From positions 1 through 64,000 of the forward strand of contig NZ_QAJN01000002.1 of the NCBI RefSeq assembly GCF_003852425.1: a DNA stretch of 64,000 bases. The letters run 5' to 3'. The notes below the pieces were generated by a model. The model had not been told where the DNA came from, did not search any database, and worked only from the letters and a program-made list of their open reading frames with translations. The translations under genes were made by a program, and so were the position numbers. Source of the DNA: Paucibacter sp. KBW04 (GTDB lineage Bacteria > Pseudomonadota > Gammaproteobacteria > Burkholderiales > Burkholderiaceae_C). Below, piece by piece: positions 54,215 through 64,000 of this stretch. Each line of letters opens with the position of its first letter. Position 1 is the first letter of the stretch.

Positions 54215-54493
54215 TCAGGCGCCGAAAACCTGGGCCGTGGCACGCACGACTACACCGGTGCAAGCCTTTCCGCAGGCAGACGCACAAGAGCTCGCACAAG
54301 CGCCTTCGCAGCGCCCGGCGCAGCCTGCCTTCATCAAGGCCTCGTCAAACACCTCACGCGCACAATCGAGGCAGCAGGCACAGGCCGAAGCCACTCGGGT
54401 CTCATCCTGAAGAATCTCAAAATTGCGAACACCGGACTCCACGCTGCGGCGGATGTCGCGGTCAGAGACGCGGTGGCACAGACAAACAATCAT
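54215..54493 (-). CDS. bfd: Bacterioferritin-associated ferredoxin with Cys-rich tail
   Basis: A 92-residue [2Fe-2S] ferredoxin of the Bfd family, which helps release iron from bacterioferritin. The usual ligands are C4 and C6 (CLCHRVS) and C38 and C41 (region CACCLDC). Typical family members are about 65 residues. Here an extra tail carries cysteines 58, 62, 66, 70, 74 and 78, exactly four apart. The start at 54493 gives the standard N-terminus MIVCLCHRVS. It lies 127 bp downstream of bfr on the same strand. Confidence 0.92.
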   Translation of the reverse strand: MIVCLCHRVSDRDIRRSVESGVRNFEILQDETRVASACACCLDCAREVFDEALMKAGCAGRCEGACASSCASACGKACTGVVVRATAQVFGA

Positions 54494-54620
54494 CGGGGAC
54501 TCGCCAGCGGTTGGTTCGGGCTGCACCTGGGGTGCGATGGCTCGAATACTAACGCAAATGCGAATCCCTCTCAATAGCAATGGATTTGGGCGGCTTGCGA
54601 TCAAGACCGCCCAATTTCGC

Positions 54621-55100
54621 TCAGGATGCCGCGCCGCCCACCTGGGTCTGTAGCCAGTTTTGCTCGCCGAGCTGGGCCACCAACTCGATCTGGGTTTCAA
54701 GATGATCGATGTGCTCCTCGGTGTCGGACAAGATTTCTTCCAGCACCTCACGCGACACATAGTCACGCACCGTTTCGCAGTAGGCGATCGCCTCCTTCAG
54801 CAGGGGGTGTGAACCCACTTCGATCTTCAGATCACAGTGCAAAACTTCGACTGCGGACTCACCGATATAGAGCTTGCCCAGGTCTTGCAGATTAGGCAGG
54901 CCCTCCAGCATCAGGATGCGATCCATCAGCTTGTCGGCGTGCTTCATCTCCTCGATGGACTCCTCGTACTCATGCTTGGCCAGGCGCTCAAAGCCCCAGT
55001 TCTTCAGCATGCGGTAGTGCAGAAAATATTGGTTGATGGCCGTCAGCTCGTTCTTCAGCTGGGCATTCAGATACTCAATGACCTTGGCGTCACCCTTCAT
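54621..55100 (-). CDS. bfr: Bacterioferritin
   Basis: A 159-residue four-helix iron-storage protein. Ferroxidase-type ligands are visible at E18, E51, H54, E94 and H130, and M52 matches the heme-binding Met. At the position usually Glu127, a Thr is found with Glu at 128 and 129, as also occurs in part of the family. The start at 55100, with GAGGAG upstream, gives the family N-terminus; a longer frame is not supported. With bfd it stores and mobilises iron. It diverges from hemP across a Fur-box-like site. Confidence 0.95.
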   Translation of the reverse strand: MKGDAKVIEYLNAQLKNELTAINQYFLHYRMLKNWGFERLAKHEYEESIEEMKHADKLMDRILMLEGLPNLQDLGKLYIGESAVEVLHCDLKIEVGSHPLLKEAIAYCETVRDYVSREVLEEILSDTEEHIDHLETQIELVAQLGEQNWLQTQVGGAAS

Positions 55101-55244
55101 GGCAGGCTCCTCTTTGTTGGGACTAATACGTGGCGCCGATTGTGGCCGCAGCCTGGGCCACTGCTTGGCAAATGCCCTGTATTTCACTTTGCATGCGAAG
55201 CGTTCGCATGCAAATCCCAAAAAATGCAGGCTGGTCACTGTTAG

Positions 55245-55259
55245 TGGGAATCATTCTCA
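55245..55259. promoter_or_regulatory. Fur-box-like site upstream of hemP
   Basis: TGGGAATCATTCTCA matches the 7-1-7 Fur consensus TGATAATCATTATCA at 12 of 15 positions. It sits 15 bp before the hemP start and 145 bp before the divergent bfr start. Iron-dependent repression of hemP is expected; bfr regulation is less certain. Confidence 0.7.
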
Positions 55260-55273
55260 TTTAGAATTTAGGA

Positions 55274-55576
55274 ATGGACGCCCTACTCAAGCACACAAAC
55301 GCCTCTACACCCCGCCCCGAAGCAACCGAGGCATCAAGCCGAGCTGCGCTTACTCAGTCGGCCAGTCAGCGGACAGCAGAGCTTGCCACGCTGGCCCAAA
55401 ACTCTGGCCGCTCCGCACTGACAGGGGTGGCAAGACAAACGCCAGCCACAGCCGGCCTGCAGCGCATCAATAGCGAGCAATTGCTGAATGGCGCCCGTGA
55501 GATGGAAATCGAACATGGCGGCAGCCTGTATCGCCTGCGCCTAACTGCCTTGGGCAAGCTGATCCTGACCAAATAG
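55274..55576 (+). CDS. hemP: Hemin uptake protein HemP family
   Basis: A 100-residue protein. The last about 40 residues (INSEQLLNGAREMEIEHGG and YRLRLTALGKLILTK) are the HemP domain. The first 60 are Ala/Ser/Thr-rich and not conserved. HemP is a small conserved factor of hemin uptake loci; in Burkholderiales it can act as a regulator of heme uptake. Here no hemin receptor lies next to it. A Fur-box-like site directly precedes the start. Confidence 0.85.
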   Translation: MDALLKHTNASTPRPEATEASSRAALTQSASQRTAELATLAQNSGRSALTGVARQTPATAGLQRINSEQLLNGAREMEIEHGGSLYRLRLTALGKLILTK

Positions 55577-55657
55577 CCCTGCCCCGGCCGCTCGCCAGGG
55601 CTCTCGCCCACCATCCAAACATCGCACAAAGTGAGTTCAAGACATCTAGACAGGGGA

Positions 55658-55676
55658 TTCGTGCAAACCGCACGAA
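55658..55676. promoter_or_regulatory. Inverted repeat upstream of the choice-of-anchor A gene
   Basis: TTCGTGC (55658-55664) and GCACGAA (55670-55676) form a perfect 7-bp repeat with a 5-base spacer, 120 bp before the PEP-CTERM gene at 55796. There is no T run. A dimeric regulator could bind, as with many 19-bp operators. A 12-bp palindrome GAGCCCGGGCTC lies downstream at 55708-55719. Confidence 0.4.
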
Positions 55677-55795
55677 CCAATAAAATACCAATTTGAAGAT
55701 GAGAGAAGAGCCCGGGCTCGCTCCCTAGAATGGGAAAGACGCCAGGGGGATCTCCTGTCGTGCATTCAGCAAACCAATAAACAGGGAAGCTTTTG

Positions 55796-56854
55796 ATGAA
55801 CAGCAAGTCCTCCAAGCGAGTGAGTGGTTTCAAACTGGTATCTGTCGCAGCCATGTTCTGCCTGGCCTCGGCCGCCCATGCATTGCCGGTGTTGGACTTC
55901 GGGCCCGCCAGCCAGTACAGCGGTTTCTTCTTCTCCAATGTCAACGCGGCCGCTGACGTGGAAGGTCGTCTGGCGGTGGGCGGCAATCTGACCTCGGGCT
56001 TTGACGTCGGCTACCGCAACCCTTACGGCAGCACTGCCCCCTCCTTGGTCGTTGCAGGCAATGTGTCCATGACCAGCCAGTGGGGTAAGGCCGGTTCTAT
56101 CTACAACGGACCGACTTACAACACCGACACCAACAAATCCATCGGCCCCAGCACTGCATCCTGGATTGGCGAGAACAAGCTGGCCGCAGGCAATTTGGTC
56201 TACGGTGGCAGCTTGACCGCCGCAGACTGGCAATATGCCAAGGCGACCAAGAATGCCAACTTCATCGACTTCGCGGCCGCCAAGACACAGCTGAGCGGCT
56301 TGTCGACCCAACTGGCTTCGGCCAAACAAGTCGGCAGTTGGATCACGGGCAATAGCGGCGTGCAACTGACGGGCGACGGCACTTCTGACATCCAGATCTT
56401 CAATCTGGGCAACACCGAGCTGAAGAACATCTCGCTGAGCAATATCAAGGCGGGCGCTCACATCGTGATCAACAGCACCCTGAGCAATGTGGTGTTCTCG
56501 GGCGATCTGGGCGGCAATCTTGGCAACTCCACCAACGGCTTGGCCAGCTTCCGCGACCGCGTGGTGTTCAACCTCAGCAATGCAAGCTCGGTCAATGTCG
56601 GCACCTTCTTGAATGGCAGCGTGCTGGCCGTCAACGCCGACGTGGTGGGTTCAGGCCACTTGGAAGGTACCTTGATCGCCAACTCCCTCAGCAAGGGCGA
56701 AAATGGCAAGCTTGAACTGGGCTACGAGACCTTCAAGCCCTTTGTGCCCCCGCCGATCACGACCTCGCCCGTACCTGAGCCCGAAACCTATGCCCTGATG
56801 TTGGCCGGTCTGGCTGCCGTGAGCTTTATCGCTCGCCGCCGCAAGCTGGGCTGA
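55796..56854 (+). CDS. Choice-of-anchor A family PEP-CTERM protein
   Basis: A 352-residue exported protein. Signal peptide about residues 1-30, cleavage after HALP region. LDFGPASQYSGFFFSNV and the DVEGRLAVGGNLT segment are the choice-of-anchor A domain (about 35-320), a beta-rich surface domain. The C-terminus has VPEPETYALMLAGLAAVSF followed by ARRRKLG, the PEP-CTERM sorting signal recognised by exosortase. The start at 55796 (ATG after AGGGAAGC) is preferred over a TTG one codon earlier. It should be processed by the XrtB system in this window. Confidence 0.93.
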   Translation: MNSKSSKRVSGFKLVSVAAMFCLASAAHALPVLDFGPASQYSGFFFSNVNAAADVEGRLAVGGNLTSGFDVGYRNPYGSTAPSLVVAGNVSMTSQWGKAGSIYNGPTYNTDTNKSIGPSTASWIGENKLAAGNLVYGGSLTAADWQYAKATKNANFIDFAAAKTQLSGLSTQLASAKQVGSWITGNSGVQLTGDGTSDIQIFNLGNTELKNISLSNIKAGAHIVINSTLSNVVFSGDLGGNLGNSTNGLASFRDRVVFNLSNASSVNVGTFLNGSVLAVNADVVGSGHLEGTLIANSLSKGENGKLELGYETFKPFVPPPITTSPVPEPETYALMLAGLAAVSFIARRRKLG

Positions 56855-56896
56855 GGCAAGACCGCGAGGCGCTGAGTTCCAGCGCCTCCACCCCGG

Positions 56897-56925
56897 CGCC
56901 GACAAGAGCTTAGGCCTTGTCGGCG
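56897..56925 (+). terminator. Hairpin after the choice-of-anchor A gene
   Basis: CGCCGACAAG (56897-56906) pairs with CTTGTCGGCG (56916-56925), a 10-bp stem, followed by TCTTG. It probably terminates the plus-strand gene; the T run is weak. Confidence 0.6.
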
Positions 56926-56973
56926 TCTTGCATTTGCGCGACTCAAAAGTACAGCCGCAGGGCTGCAAGAACA

Positions 56974-57001
56974 ACAAAGGCCTCTCGAGAGAGGCCTTTG
57001 T
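56974..57001. terminator. 28-bp perfect palindrome between convergent PEP-CTERM genes
   Basis: ACAAAGGCCTCTCGAGAGAGGCCTTTGT is symmetric; its first half ACAAAGGCCTCTCG spans 56974-56987. It lies between two convergent genes, 33 bp after the end of the minus-strand gene. A short T stretch on each side fits a bidirectional terminator. Confidence 0.7.
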
Positions 57002-57034
57002 CAATTACGCCAGCGCAAGCTCGCTGACCCAACT

Positions 57035-57709
57035 TCAGTCAGGGCGGCGGCGACGAGCGACGAAGCCGAGCGCCGCCAAGCCCCCCAGCAGCATAGCCAA
57101 GCTGGTCGGCTCCGGCACCGCCGTGGCCACCACCAAATCCTGGAAATTGGCGTTGCTGAGGCGGCTGATGGTGTAGAGATCCGCCCCCTGGTAATCGACG
57201 GCCGCATTCAGATAGCTGTGCACCTGATTCACAAACGCCGCATCATCCTGCGCCAAGCTGCCGGTCAGTCCACTGAAGAAGAACGAGCCCTGATTGGCCG
57301 CCACGCTGTAAGGCGTACCAGCACTTTCATGGGTGATCTCCCAGACCGCAGTTTGGAAAGCTGCCTGCTGGAAGGCATTGCTCAGCCCGGCATAGCTGGT
57401 GGAAAACAAACCCTGCAAGGCCGAAGCCTGGCTGCCGCTGAAGCTGCCGGGCGTATAGGTCTGAAAGCCCAGAAAATTAGGGGCGAACTCCTGCTGCAAT
57501 TCCACGCAATAAGCGACGAAGCTGCGTCCCGCGCGGTCGACATAGTGCAGGCGGCCGGTGCTGTAGTCCTGCGTGTCGCTGGTGCTCATTACCAAGGCAT
57601 CCGCGTCTTCCTGGACAAACTTGATGTCCAAGGTTTGTGCTGCCTGGGCGACACCGGTCGCCAAACCGGCCAGCAAGAGACCGGCGATGATGGATGTCGT
57701 TTTGTTCAT
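57035..57709 (-). CDS. PEP-CTERM protein with thioester-type motifs
   Basis: A 224-residue exported protein. Signal peptide about 1-23 (cleavage after AQA). C68 in VAYCVELQQ and Q119 in AFQTAVWEI resemble the Cys-Gln pair of thioester-forming surface domains. The C-terminus reads VPEPTSLAMLLGG with a hydrophobic stretch and RRRRPD, the PEP-CTERM signal. Start ATG at 57709 with GGGAGAAAG before it. It is convergent with the choice-of-anchor A gene and co-directional with the 57773 gene (63-bp gap). The thioester assignment is by pattern only. Confidence 0.88.
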   Translation of the reverse strand: MNKTTSIIAGLLLAGLATGVAQAAQTLDIKFVQEDADALVMSTSDTQDYSTGRLHYVDRAGRSFVAYCVELQQEFAPNFLGFQTYTPGSFSGSQASALQGLFSTSYAGLSNAFQQAAFQTAVWEITHESAGTPYSVAANQGSFFFSGLTGSLAQDDAAFVNQVHSYLNAAVDYQGADLYTISRLSNANFQDLVVATAVPEPTSLAMLLGGLAALGFVARRRRPD

Positions 57710-57772
57710 GGCTGCTTTCTCCCAATCTTTGGCGTCTTGCCGCTTTGAGGGCCCGCGGCGAAAAACAAGGCC

Positions 57773-58327
57773 TCAGGCCTTGCGGCGCTTGCGCAGCACC
57801 AGACCCATGGCGGCCAGCGCCGTCAGGCTCAGCACGGCCATCTGAGGCTCTGGAACCTTATTGCTATTGGAAATGGGAACCAGGCTCAGCCCGCCTTGGT
57901 AGGCGCTGTAATGCTTGCTGCCCCAGCCCTGCTCCACCACGACCAGGGTCCAATCACCGGCGCTGAGGCTGACGGGCGCCAAGCTCCACTGCTCCACCCA
58001 ATTCAAGCCACTGTTCCAGTTGCCCGCCTTGGACTCGGTGAAGTCCACACGCGTGACGCCATCAGACTTGAGCAGGTAGGCGCTAGAGATATCGATGGAC
58101 GGCAAGGCAGTGCCGGTGCCCAAAGTCTGCAGGGTGCCCGAGACCAAGCCGGCCTGCTCCAGATGCAAGCTATAGCTGTCCTGCGTCTGTGCGGTGAATT
58201 TGATATTGTCCTTGCCGAACTGAGCCGGCGCGCTGGCGCTCAAGGTGATCGGCCCGGCCATGGCTTGGCCGGCAGCCGCAAGCAGCAAACCCGCCAATGC
58301 GACGTTCATCGTTTTCTTGTTTCTCAT
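57773..58327 (-). CDS. PEP-CTERM protein, FxDxF-type candidate
   Basis: A 184-residue exported protein. Signal peptide about 1-24 (cleavage after AMA). The mature domain is beta-rich and resembles FxDxF-type PEP-CTERM proteins (segments such as DSYSLHLEQAGLVSG and SAGDWTLVVVEQG). The C-terminus VPEPQMAVLSLTALAAMG with RKRRKA is the PEP-CTERM signal. It is transcribed towards the 57035 gene and away from hemP. Function unknown; surface or matrix association is expected from the sorting signal. Confidence 0.88.
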   Translation of the reverse strand: MRNKKTMNVALAGLLLAAAGQAMAGPITLSASAPAQFGKDNIKFTAQTQDSYSLHLEQAGLVSGTLQTLGTGTALPSIDISSAYLLKSDGVTRVDFTESKAGNWNSGLNWVEQWSLAPVSLSAGDWTLVVVEQGWGSKHYSAYQGGLSLVPISNSNKVPEPQMAVLSLTALAAMGLVLRKRRKA

Positions 58328-58537
58328 GGCTTCACCCCCTGTGTTTTGAAAGCGACCTTCGCCTGTGATTCTGGGCGGACGTCTATCCCTAGTTTCTTGT
58401 TTGGAATGCTAGTGGATCAGGCAGGGTGTTCACCCCCGCAGGCGAGGGAGACTTGGGCGATAGGCGTGGAAAACGCACGAGTTCTCTTTGCAGATCGCAC
58501 GGCTGAGCAAACCAGGTGGAGCCCAGCCAGAAACAAC

Positions 58538-58567
58538 AAAGCCGCCCGGCTTGCACCGGGCGGCTTT
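58538..58567 (-). terminator. Intrinsic terminator of secA
   Basis: AAAGCCGCCCGG pairs with CCGGGCGGCTTT (12 bp, 6-base loop). On the minus strand a TTTGTTGTTT stretch follows, 35 bp after the secA stop. Confidence 0.8.
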
Positions 58568-58601
58568 GAATTATTCCCTGGCCAAGGCCAGTTTGAGTCG
58601 A

Positions 58602-61346
<2,745 letters not shown>

Positions 61347-61704
61347 GCAGCGTGATGGTTTTATCAATGGACGGGGACGGCAGATGCTTGTGGTCACGCA
61401 CCATCCCTCGCTGAGATCCTCATCGCCGGCATCGCTGATGCCAGGCAGGAGGTCCGATTTTGTTTTCTAAATAGTCTGTCTTCTGGACGCCGGGTTCATA
61501 TGGGGCGGCCGTGACGCTATGCAATAGCTGCTGTGCAGCTTTCGCGTTCTAGCGACGCCAGCCTTGGCTTACCAAATCCACCGAGGTGCAAAACCTTGGC
61601 AGTTTAGCATCCGGGTATGTGGGACTTTTCTGCGCCAAGCCGGGAACGAGTTGCGCTCTCCGCACCCGGCCCGCAGCCAAGCACGGCGGACTACACTGCG
61701 GGCC
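61347..61704. other. Divergent region between secA and dciA, no gene seen
   Basis: A 358-bp gap. Short frames here have no family features. Promoters for secA (minus) and dciA (plus) are expected; I cannot place them with confidence. No hairpin with a T run was seen. Confidence 0.45.
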
Positions 61705-62058
61705 ATGCGATCCAGCTTCAGACCTCGCTCTTCGCCGCCCTCGCAAGGTGGGCGGCAAGTACCCGACCCCATGCCGATTGCCAATGCCTTGGCTCAGAAC
61801 GAAGGCCTGGCCAGGCTGGGCATTTTGCTGCGCGAATCGAACCGAAGAATGGACATCATCAAGCCTGCCCTGCCCGGTGCGCTCACGCGCTTCGTCAAGC
61901 CCGGGCCGGTGGACGAGGAGGGCTGGACCTTGTTGGCAGCGAACGCCGCCATTGCGGCCAAGCTGCGCCATCTGCAGCCACGCCTGGAGGCCATGCTGGC
62001 TGAAATGGGCATGGTGCCCGCCAAGGTTCGAGTCAAGGTTCAGCAACAGGGAATTTGA
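61705..62058 (+). CDS. dciA: DciA family (DUF721) helicase-associated protein
   Basis: A 117-residue DUF721 protein; DciA is the ancestral loader or operator of replicative helicase DnaB in bacteria lacking DnaC. The conserved part runs from IANALAQNEGLARLGILL to AAKLRHLQPRLEAMLAEMG, helical and basic. The start is uncertain: ATG at 61705 (chosen) or 61771; a longer frame begins at 61564 without support. Position beside secA is normal in Burkholderiales. Confidence 0.8.
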   Translation: MRSSFRPRSSPPSQGGRQVPDPMPIANALAQNEGLARLGILLRESNRRMDIIKPALPGALTRFVKPGPVDEEGWTLLAANAAIAAKLRHLQPRLEAMLAEMGMVPAKVRVKVQQQGI

Positions 62059-62125
62059 GAGCCGAAAAGCAAAACGGCCGCTGTGATTGCCTGTGAGGGC
62101 TTTCACAACGACCGTTGCTTGATTC

Positions 62126-62201
62126 TGGTGCCGGCTATCGGATTCGAACTGATGACCTACCGCTTACAAGGCGGTTGCTCTACCAACTGAGCTAAGCCGG
62201 C
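62126..62201 (-). tRNA. tRNA-Thr (TGT)
   Basis: On the minus strand, acceptor GCCGGCT pairs with AGCCGGC; anticodon TGT lies at 62166-62168; encoded CCA is at 62126-62128. The D-loop TTAGCTCAGTTGGTAGAGC and T-loop GTTCGAATC fit a normal cloverleaf. Confidence 0.97.
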
Positions 62202-62241
62202 ACAAGCCAAAGATTATAGGGGCATTTTCCGCCCCTCAAAT

Positions 62242-62883
62242 TCATTTGACGCGTTTTAGTGCGGGACGGCCGGCACCGGGGGCGGGGCCGTTAGGTTCGT
62301 CGTCGCCATCGCCAGGCGTTTGCGCAGCCGCAGGTGCAGCGGTGGCGGCGCCCTGCTCGGGCTTGGCCACCTCCTCATCGCCCTTGCTGGCTGGAGTCGG
62401 GGCCAGGCGCAGACCGGGCTTGGCCTGCGCAGGCGCCGAAGCGGGCGGCTGCGCCGCTTCGCTTGCAGGCGCCAGGCTGGCAGCGGTCACGCCGATGGCG
62501 CTGCTGCCGCCTTGCGCGTTGGCAGCCGTGGTATCTGGCGGCGGGAAGGCCATGCCCTGCCCGTTCTCACGCGCATAGATGGCCACCACATGATCGACCG
62601 GCACAATGATCTCGCGTGCCGTGCCGCCGAAGCGCGCCTTGAACTGGATGAACTCGTTGCCAAGGTCCAGGCTGCTGGTCGCTTCGAAGCCAACGTTGAG
62701 AACAATCTCGTTATTGCTGACGTACTCCATCGGCACCTGCACAAACTTGTCCACATGCACCGCGATATAGGGCGTGAAGCCGTTGTCGGTACACCAGTCG
62801 TGCAGGGCGCGAATCAGGTACGGCCGCGTCGAGCTGCTCGCTCCTCCGCCTGCCCCTGCGCCTTTGTCGCTGCTTTGATCCAT
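62242..62883 (-). CDS. sspB: ClpXP adaptor SspB
   Basis: A 213-residue protein. Residues about 18-115 form the SspB fold (RPYLIRALHDWCTDNGFTPY, then VPMEYVSNNEIVLNVGFEA region) that binds ssrA-tagged peptides and hands them to ClpXP. The rest is a long Ala/Pro-rich disordered linker with a basic C-terminal end ALKRVK, where the ClpX-binding peptide normally lies. It follows sspA on the minus strand with a 10-bp gap. Confidence 0.95.
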   Translation of the reverse strand: MDQSSDKGAGAGGGASSSTRPYLIRALHDWCTDNGFTPYIAVHVDKFVQVPMEYVSNNEIVLNVGFEATSSLDLGNEFIQFKARFGGTAREIIVPVDHVVAIYARENGQGMAFPPPDTTAANAQGGSSAIGVTAASLAPASEAAQPPASAPAQAKPGLRLAPTPASKGDEEVAKPEQGAATAAPAAAQTPGDGDDEPNGPAPGAGRPALKRVK

Positions 62884-62893
62884 GAGGCTGGCT

Positions 62894-63511
62894 TTACTTG
62901 CGCATGACCTTTTCGGAGGGCGTCAGCGCTTCGATATAGGCCGGACGCGAGAAGATGCGCTCGGCGTACTTCAGCAGCGGCAGCGCGTTCTTGGACAGGT
63001 CGATGCCGTAGTAATCCAGACGCCACAGCAGCGGGGCGATCGCCACATCCAGCATCGAGAAGTCGTCACCCAACATGTACTTGTTCTTCAAGAAGATGGG
63101 GGCGAGCTGGGTCAGGCGGTCACGGATCTGAGCGCGCGCCTTTTCCAACTGCTTGTCAGCAGCCTTGACGGCTTGGCTGCGGCCTTCCAGCACATTGACG
63201 TGGGCGAACAGCTCCTTCTCGAAATTCAAGAGGAACAGACGCACACGAGCGCGTGCCACCGGGTCGCCGGGCATCAGCTGGGGATGCGGGAAGCGCTCGT
63301 CGATGTACTCATTGATGATGTGCGACTCATACAGAATCAGGTCGCGCTCAACGAGGATGGGCACCTCGTTGTAGGGGTTCATCAAGGCGATGTCTTCGGG
63401 CTTGGCGAACAGATCAACGTCGCGGATTTCGAAGTCCATGCCCTTTTCAAACAGCACGAAGCGGCAGCGATGCGAGTAAGGGCAGGTGGTTCCAGAATAA
63501 AGCACCATCAT
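62894..63511 (-). CDS. sspA: Stringent starvation protein A (SspA, GST-fold)
   Basis: A 205-residue glutathione-transferase-fold protein, RNA-polymerase-associated regulator in enteric bacteria. VLYSGTTCPYSHRCRFVL near the start is the thioredoxin-like domain with Cys-Pro-Tyr-Ser; PYNEVPILVERDLILYES is the GST-type segment. Start ATG at 63511 (MM in tandem) with GGAG upstream; a longer frame is not supported. It lies downstream of petC, the common betaproteobacterial order. Confidence 0.95.
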   Translation of the reverse strand: MMVLYSGTTCPYSHRCRFVLFEKGMDFEIRDVDLFAKPEDIALMNPYNEVPILVERDLILYESHIINEYIDERFPHPQLMPGDPVARARVRLFLLNFEKELFAHVNVLEGRSQAVKAADKQLEKARAQIRDRLTQLAPIFLKNKYMLGDDFSMLDVAIAPLLWRLDYYGIDLSKNALPLLKYAERIFSRPAYIEALTPSEKVMRK

Positions 63512-63665
63512 GGCGGCAGGCTCCGAAGGGTCAGGTAGAAAAATTCGCGGTCCATCACAGAGGATCCGCACAAAAGGCAAACGCAGTGGGTCGCTACAAG
63601 AGCAATCCACTGCGCTTTGTGGCCCGTCACCTGGCGCAAAAAGCGCCAGCTCGAGCCTCCCAGCT

Positions 63666-64000
63666 TTACTTCACGTCTTTCCAGTACGCGGCATTCAAAC
63701 GCCAGGCAAACAAGGTCAGCACACCCAAGAACAGCAGCACGACCACACCCAGACGGAAGCGCTGCGCCTGAGCCGGCTCACCCATCCACTGCAGATAGGC
63801 CACCAGATCGCCGACCGCGCTGTCGTATTGATGAGCGTCCAGCTGGCCGGGCGTCAACTGCTCAAAGCCCTTGAACTCGTGCACGGTCTTGCTGTGGTCA
63901 TGTGGATCTTGCACTTCCTCAAACTTGGCTGCGCGCTGACCTTGCAATTCCCACAGCACATGCGGCATCGCAACGCTGGGGAAGGCGAGATTATTCCATC
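63666..64000 (-). CDS. petC: Cytochrome c1 (3' part, cut by window edge)
   Basis: The frame runs to the right edge without a start, so the N-terminal heme part is missing. The visible part reads WNNLAFPSVAMPHVLWELQG at the edge and contains the conserved MPHVLW segment (including the heme-ligand Met of cytochrome c1). A C-terminal membrane anchor follows (about the last 35 residues, ending WKDVK). It is a subunit of the bc1 complex. A following 154-bp gap leads to sspA. Confidence 0.92.
   Translation of the reverse strand, partial: WNNLAFPSVAMPHVLWELQGQRAAKFEEVQDPHDHSKTVHEFKGFEQLTPGQLDAHQYDSAVGDLVAYLQWMGEPAQAQRFRLGVVVLLFLGVLTLFAWRLNAAYWKDVK

Overview
This 64-kb stretch reads as the chromosome of a GC-rich betaproteobacterium of the order Burkholderiales. 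The family is probably close to Roseateles, Rubrivivax or Leptothrix. Supporting evidence is the petC-sspA-sspB order, dciA next to secA, a ubiE-DUF971 pair, a CysI/DUF934/CysH/CysDN sulfur operon, and an exosortase B (XrtB) exopolysaccharide locus with PEP-CTERM proteins. The assignment is an inference from gene content. No phage, insertion sequence or CRISPR array was seen.

Positions 1-36500 form one large exopolysaccharide (EPS) locus. It opens with nucleotide-sugar supply: the end of a TviB-type dehydrogenase, the dTDP-rhamnose genes rfbB-rfbD-rfbA-rfbC, and, on the other strand, UDP-glucose dehydrogenase and a UDP-glucuronate 4-epimerase. Next come wecB, which carries an apparent one-base frameshift, and a WecG/TagA-type transferase. 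A plus-strand group follows: a large lyase-like lipoprotein, an acyltransferase, an AAC(3)-like acetyltransferase and a polysaccharide deacetylase. From 36508 down to 16460 almost everything lies on the minus strand: epsD, epsE, epsF, epsG, xrtB and epsI (secretion and assembly core), an intrinsic terminator, then four GT4 glycosyltransferases, a Wzx-like flippase, a Wzy-like polymerase, a deacetylase, a FemAB/GNAT-like transferase, two CapK-type adenylate-forming enzymes and a heparinase-like protein. An AT-rich acyltransferase gene sits at the convergence point near 15.3-16.3 kb.

Positions 37-41 kb hold housekeeping and small conserved genes: ubiE, DUF971, a 46-residue basic protein, DUF1993, an Ala/Lys-rich exported protein and a NYN-LOTUS protein. 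Positions 41.3-49.8 kb hold assimilatory sulfate reduction (TauE/SafE exporter, cysI, DUF934, cysH, cysD, cysN, siroheme-type cobA), followed by a 7Fe ferredoxin and a ferredoxin-NADP reductase that may feed electrons to sulfite reductase.

Positions 50.0-52.3 kb carry a TPP riboswitch in front of a TonB-dependent receptor, then two identical tRNA-Asn genes and an LRR-protein kinase. Next comes an iron group: a bacterioferritin-associated ferredoxin with an unusual cysteine-ladder tail, bacterioferritin, and hemP behind a Fur-box-like site. Three PEP-CTERM genes at 55.8-58.3 kb are candidate substrates of the XrtB system. The window ends with secA, dciA, tRNA-Thr, sspB, sspA and the end of petC.

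The most unusual theme is that both deacetylase genes of the EPS locus overlap by 4 bp a gene for an acyl- or aminoacyl-type transferase (AAC(3)-like in one case, FemAB-like in the other). The second pair is followed by two CapK-type activating enzymes. This suggests an amino-sugar remodelling module.
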